From JACMNW01 sp031413495 (GTDB taxonomy: Bacteria > Pseudomonadota > Alphaproteobacteria > Rhodobacterales > Rhodobacteraceae), in the NCBI GenBank assembly GCA_031413495.1, contig JANOFE010000277.1, positions 1 through 17,391 on the forward strand: a stretch of 17,391 nt of DNA, in the 5' to 3' direction. Within the stretch, counting starts at the first letter, position 1. Each line of letters begins with the position of its first letter. Below, one piece after another: positions 14,331 to 17,391 of the stretch. The notes beneath the pieces were generated by a model, which was not told the DNA's origin, made no database searches, and saw nothing but the letters and a program-made list of their open reading frames with translations. Made by a program: the position numbers and the translations under genes.

Positions 14331-15037
14331 ATGATCCGCTGATCCTGATCCCCGGCCTGATGTGCGATGCGCGCGCCTTTCTGCCGCAGATCATGACGCT
14401 GTCGAAAGGCCGCACCATCACCATCGCGCTGCCCACGCCGGGGGCGACGGTCGAAGAAATCTCTGCCCGTATCCTTGCCGCTGCGCCGCAAAAGTTTGTG
14501 CTGGTCGGCCAAGGTCTGGGCGGTGATGTGGCGCTTGATCTGGTCCGCCGTGCCGCCGACCGGGTGACGCGCATTGTGCTTTTGTCAACTGATCCCCTTG
14601 CCGAAGCCCCCGCCATCGCCGCCGCGCGCGAGGCCCGGATGATCGCCGCCGGTGCCGGGCGTTTGGCCGAAGCAATGGCCGGAGAGGTGCCGATGGCGTC
14701 CCTTGCCGACACGCCGCATCGGCATGACGTGGCGGCCACCCTCAAAGCTATGGCGCAGGATTTGGGGCCAGAGGTTTTCATTGCCCAATCGCGCGCCCTG
14801 CAACGCCGCCCGGATCAGCAAAAAACCCTACGCCGCGCCATGCTGCCCGCGCTGATACTGGCTGGGGCAGAGGACCGTCTTGTGCCGCTCCGCCGCCAAG
14901 AACTGGCCGCGGGGCTGATGCCCTTTGCCAAGCTTGTTGTAATCGAAAACGCAGGCCACATGGCCCCGCTGGAACAGCCCCAAGCCGTCACTGACGCGCT
15001 GGAAGCGTTCCTTGCAGGCCCGATGCTACTTCGCTGA
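14327..15037 (+). CDS. Alpha/beta-hydrolase-fold protein lacking the nucleophile serine
   Basis: A 236-residue protein with the alpha/beta-hydrolase pattern: LILIPGLMCDAR (5–16) for the oxyanion loop, Asp183 in GAEDRLVP and His211 in NAGHMAP. The nucleophile elbow reads Gly61-Gln-Gly63-Leu-Gly-Gly where relatives have G-x-Ser-x-G-G, so the catalytic Ser is replaced by Gly (codon GGT, one base from the serine codon AGT). The frame is otherwise intact. Start at 14327 is chosen because of the ATGA overlap with the preceding hydrolase and because homologues begin just before LIPGL. It may be a pseudoenzyme, a recently disabled enzyme, or a sequence error at one base. Its end overlaps phaZ convergently by 12 bases. 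Confidence 0.85.
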   Translation: MNDPLILIPGLMCDARAFLPQIMTLSKGRTITIALPTPGATVEEISARILAAAPQKFVLVGQGLGGDVALDLVRRAADRVTRIVLLSTDPLAEAPAIAAAREARMIAAGAGRLAEAMAGEVPMASLADTPHRHDVAATLKAMAQDLGPEVFIAQSRALQRRPDQQKTLRRAMLPALILAGAEDRLVPLRRQELAAGLMPFAKLVVIENAGHMAPLEQPQAVTDALEAFLAGPMLLR

Positions 15038-16309
15038 TCCGACCGCTTTCAACCTTGGTTTCGCCGATGCCCGCGGTTCTGTCGAATGCGCGTCAATGAA
15101 ATTCAACACCAAAGGCCGGATGTTCAACCGCCAGCTTTTGCCCGCGAAAATTCCGTAATGCCCCGCCCCAGGTTCCAGGTGCTGTGCTTTCTTAGCGTCG
15201 GGCAACCCGGTCAACAGATCAAGCGCCGCCACACATTGGCCGGGTGCCGAAATATCGTCATTCGCCCCCTCCACGGTAATCACCGCCACATCGGTAATCG
15301 CACCAATATCCACATGCTTGCCCGCAACCACAAACCTGTTGTCGGCAATCTCGCGGTTTTTGAAAATCCGCTCGACGGTGGAAAGATAAAACTCCGCCGT
15401 CATATCCATCACGGCCAGATATTCATCATAAAACCGGTTGTGCGCATCGTGGTCTGATGCCTCGCCACGTGCCACGCGCAATATCTGCTCCGAAAACGCC
15501 TTCGAATGGCGCTCCGCGTTCATCGACATGAAACTTTGCAACTGCAACAGCCCCGGATACACCATCCGCCCCGCGCCCTTGTGCTTGAAACCCACACGCT
15601 GAATGGCGGTTTGTTCCAACTGGCCCATGGTCACGCGGCGGCCAAAATCGGTCACGTCCGTGGCGGCTGCGTCCGGGTCAACCGGCCCGCCAATCAAGGT
15701 CAGGCTGCGCGGCTGTGCGCTGGGGTCTTCGGCCGCAAGATAGGCTGTCGCCGCCAAGGCCAAAGGCACCGGCTGACACACGGCAATCACATGGGTATCC
15801 GGCCCCAGCACCCGCATGAATTCCGCCAGGTACAGCGTGTAATCTTCAACATCAAATTTGCCCGCCGACACCGGAATATCGCGCGCATTGTGCCAATCGG
15901 TCACGTAAACATCGCAATCGGGCAACAGACTGCCTACTGTAGATCGCAAAAGCGTGGCATAATGGCCTGACATCGGGGCCACCAGCAACACTTTGCGGGC
16001 CATGGGGGCGCGGCGGCGAACAAAGAAATGCACAAGACTGCCAAACGGCTTGTCCACCACGACATTCACATCAATCAGATGATCCGTACCGTCTGGCCCC
16101 ACGATAGACCGGATGCCCCAATCGGGCTTTACCACCATACGGGCGAAACTGCGCTCGGCCACTTCGCCCCAGGCGGCAGTCATCTGCAGCATCGGGTTCA
16201 TCGACAGCGCGAATGCCGGATAACTGGCCATCGCCCGCGCAGTCGATCCCATCCATGCGTTTGTATTGCGCATAGTTTCCATCATATCGTAGGTCATCAT
16301 GTATTTCAT
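15026..16309 (-). CDS. phaZ: Intracellular polyhydroxyalkanoate depolymerase
   Basis: Mobilises stored polyhydroxybutyrate granules in the cytoplasm. The 427-residue protein begins with MMTYDMMETMRNTNAWMG, typical of intracellular PhaZ, lacks a signal peptide, and carries the nucleophile in VIAVCQPVPLALA, with Cys178 in place of serine as in the Ralstonia-type PhaZ1. Later blocks include FMSMNAERH, FYDEYLAVMDMTAEFYLSTV, the Asp-containing EGANDDISAPGQ and GAGHYGIFAGKSWR with the catalytic His. AGGA 6 bases before the ATG is the ribosome binding site. It is divergent from phaC, the classic arrangement in Rhodobacteraceae. Confidence 0.96.
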   Translation of the reverse strand: MKYMMTYDMMETMRNTNAWMGSTARAMASYPAFALSMNPMLQMTAAWGEVAERSFARMVVKPDWGIRSIVGPDGTDHLIDVNVVVDKPFGSLVHFFVRRRAPMARKVLLVAPMSGHYATLLRSTVGSLLPDCDVYVTDWHNARDIPVSAGKFDVEDYTLYLAEFMRVLGPDTHVIAVCQPVPLALAATAYLAAEDPSAQPRSLTLIGGPVDPDAAATDVTDFGRRVTMGQLEQTAIQRVGFKHKGAGRMVYPGLLQLQSFMSMNAERHSKAFSEQILRVARGEASDHDAHNRFYDEYLAVMDMTAEFYLSTVERIFKNREIADNRFVVAGKHVDIGAITDVAVITVEGANDDISAPGQCVAALDLLTGLPDAKKAQHLEPGAGHYGIFAGKSWRLNIRPLVLNFIDAHSTEPRASAKPRLKAVGSAK

Positions 16310-16411
16310 CGTCTATCCTAACCCCGGGGGTCCGCGCAGAATTCGTTGCTTTCCCCCCCGGGTAGGCGACGTTATGCTGCATAGCGGCAAAGATAGGGCG
16401 GAATGTTTAAC
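16310..16411. promoter_or_regulatory. Divergent phaZ–phaC control region with palindromes
   Basis: The short region holds an 11-base palindrome ACCCC-G-GGGGT (16321–16331); CCCGGGGG within it is also complementary to CCCCCGGG at 16355–16362. A second element, TATGC-T-GCATA (16373–16383), is a perfect TGC-containing palindrome followed by GCGGCAA. PhaR repressors of Paracoccus and Rhodobacter bind TGC-rich sites near pha promoters, so this is a candidate PhaR operator, although the spacing of CTGC and GCAA (6 bases) differs from the reported form. GGCGGA (16397–16402) serves phaC. Confidence 0.45.
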
Positions 16412-17391
16412 ATGACAACCGAAGACAACACCGAAGTTGCAAAGCAAGACCGCCTGACCGCCAATCTGGCCAAGATTGAGGGGTTGTCGCAGCGCATGAT
16501 TGCGGCCATGGCGCATCGAAAACAGGCCGATCAGGCGCTTTATGGCCCAGATCAGGCGGTTTACGTGAAAGCGGCCTCGGCCTATGTGGCAGAAATGATG
16601 CAGAATCCTGCCAAAATAATTGAACAACAAGTCAGCTTTTGGGGCAAAAGCCTGCAACATTACGTTGCAGCGCAGCAAGCATTGGCGTCTGGCGCGTTCA
16701 AGGCACCCATCGATGCCACGCCAAAAGATCGTCGATTCGCCAACCCTTTGTGGGAAACGCATCCGTTCTTCAACTACATCAAACAACAATACCTGATGAA
16801 TGCTGAAGCGGTGACCACCGCCGTCGCAGCTTTGGAAACGCTGGATGCCGCAGACCGCCGCCGCGCCGACTATTTTACCCGCCAGATCATTGACATGTTG
16901 GCACCAACCAACTTTCTGGCCACCAACCCCGATGCGCTTGAACGTGCCGTTGAAACCGATGGCGCAAGTCTTGTGCAGGGCCTCGAAAATCTGGTCCGCG
17001 ATATCGAGGCACATCACGGTGATCTTGCCGTCACGCTTGCCGATAAATCCGCGTTTCAGGTGGGCCGCAATCTGGCGACCACGCCAGGCTCAGTGGTGTT
17101 TCGCAATAAAATGCTTGAGCTGATCCAGTATGCCCCCACCACCGAAACCGTGCATGCCACCCCCCTGCTGATCTTCCCGCCGTGGATCAATAAGTTCTAT
17201 ATTCTCGACCTAAAGGAACAAAACAGCCTGATCAAATGGATCGTCGATCAAGGCTTTACGCTGTTCGTGGTAAGCTGGGTAAACCCGGACGCGTCTTATG
17301 CCGATGTCGGCATGGATGACTATATTCGCGACGGATATTTGCGCGCGATGTCCGAAGTGCGCCGTATCACGGCTGCGCCGCAGATCAACGC
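16412..17391 (+). CDS. phaC: Class I polyhydroxyalkanoate synthase, N-terminal part (partial)
   Basis: Polymerises (R)-3-hydroxyacyl-CoA to polyhydroxyalkanoate on granules. The frame is open to the window end, giving about 326 residues of an expected 600. Class I synthase blocks are obvious: FWGKSLQHYV, TPKDRRFANPLWETHPFF, the FFNYIKQQYLMNAEAV segment, RQIIDMLAPTNFLATNPDAL, ATTPGSVVFRN, then PLLIFPPWINKFYILDL and FVVSWVNPD. The catalytic GxCxG lies just past the edge (the frame stops at APQIN, shortly before it). ATG at 16412 (MTTEDN) is preferred because GGCGGA lies 9 bases ahead and homologues begin similarly; ATG at 16403 is the alternative and would add three residues. Confidence 0.96.
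   Translation, partial: MTTEDNTEVAKQDRLTANLAKIEGLSQRMIAAMAHRKQADQALYGPDQAVYVKAASAYVAEMMQNPAKIIEQQVSFWGKSLQHYVAAQQALASGAFKAPIDATPKDRRFANPLWETHPFFNYIKQQYLMNAEAVTTAVAALETLDAADRRRADYFTRQIIDMLAPTNFLATNPDALERAVETDGASLVQGLENLVRDIEAHHGDLAVTLADKSAFQVGRNLATTPGSVVFRNKMLELIQYAPTTETVHATPLLIFPPWINKFYILDLKEQNSLIKWIVDQGFTLFVVSWVNPDASYADVGMDDYIRDGYLRAMSEVRRITAAPQIN

Noticed and set aside
15026..15037. The 12-base convergent overlap of the second hydrolase and phaZ as a sign of a misplaced stop
   Set aside because: Both C-termini read normally and short 3' overlaps of convergent genes are common; no frameshift is needed.
1..17391. CRISPR arrays, insertion sequences, phage or toxin–antitoxin modules
   Set aside because: No regularly spaced repeats, transposase or integrase motifs, terminal inverted repeats or small toxin-type gene pairs were seen; the content is core metabolism, repair and translation.

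Overview
The window is a chromosomal stretch from an alphaproteobacterium, most likely a marine-type Rhodobacteraceae (Roseobacter group). This rests on recognised protein families and gene order: a murA–DUF2948–hisD–UPF0262–low-molecular-weight phosphatase series, a PhaC that closely resembles class I synthases of Rhodobacter relatives, and a GTTC-N7-GTTC SOS box of the alphaproteobacterial type next to uvrB. Base composition is fairly GC-rich and looks even across the window. I see no insertion sequences, phage genes, CRISPR arrays, rRNA or tRNA.

Layout. 1–3627 (+): the end of murA (peptidoglycan), a DUF2948 gene, hisD (last step of histidine synthesis), a small SnoaL/DUF4440-type protein, a UPF0262 protein and a low-molecular-weight phosphatase; close spacing suggests at least partial co-transcription. 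3705–7048 (−): a 64-residue membrane protein, a secreted PHB-depolymerase/feruloyl-esterase-type hydrolase, and uvrB. A likely intrinsic terminator of uvrB lies directly against the ribosome binding site of the hydrolase gene. 7049–7367: a 319-base divergent control region with a perfect SOS box and a strong hairpin with a C/A-rich loop. 7368–10606 (+): an NDUFS4-like complex I accessory subunit, a secreted DUF2125-like protein, a GNAT acetyltransferase, a DUF2177 membrane protein and an ArsC/Spx-type thioredoxin-fold protein. 10656–10862 (−): a cold-shock protein with a structured leader. 11068–11424 (+): a small membrane protein, convergent with thrS (11461–13407, −). 13572–15037 (+): two overlapping alpha/beta-hydrolases, the second lacking the catalytic serine. 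15026–16309 (−) phaZ and 16412–end (+) phaC are divergent and handle breakdown and synthesis of polyhydroxyalkanoate storage polymer.

Most of this is ordinary core genome and I do not see a convincing new multi-gene system. The points most worth a second look are the SOS box that also sits inside a possible promoter facing the complex I subunit gene, the C/A-loop hairpin in that gene's leader, the translationally coupled pair of an intact and a serine-less hydrolase, and the terminator fused to a ribosome binding site.
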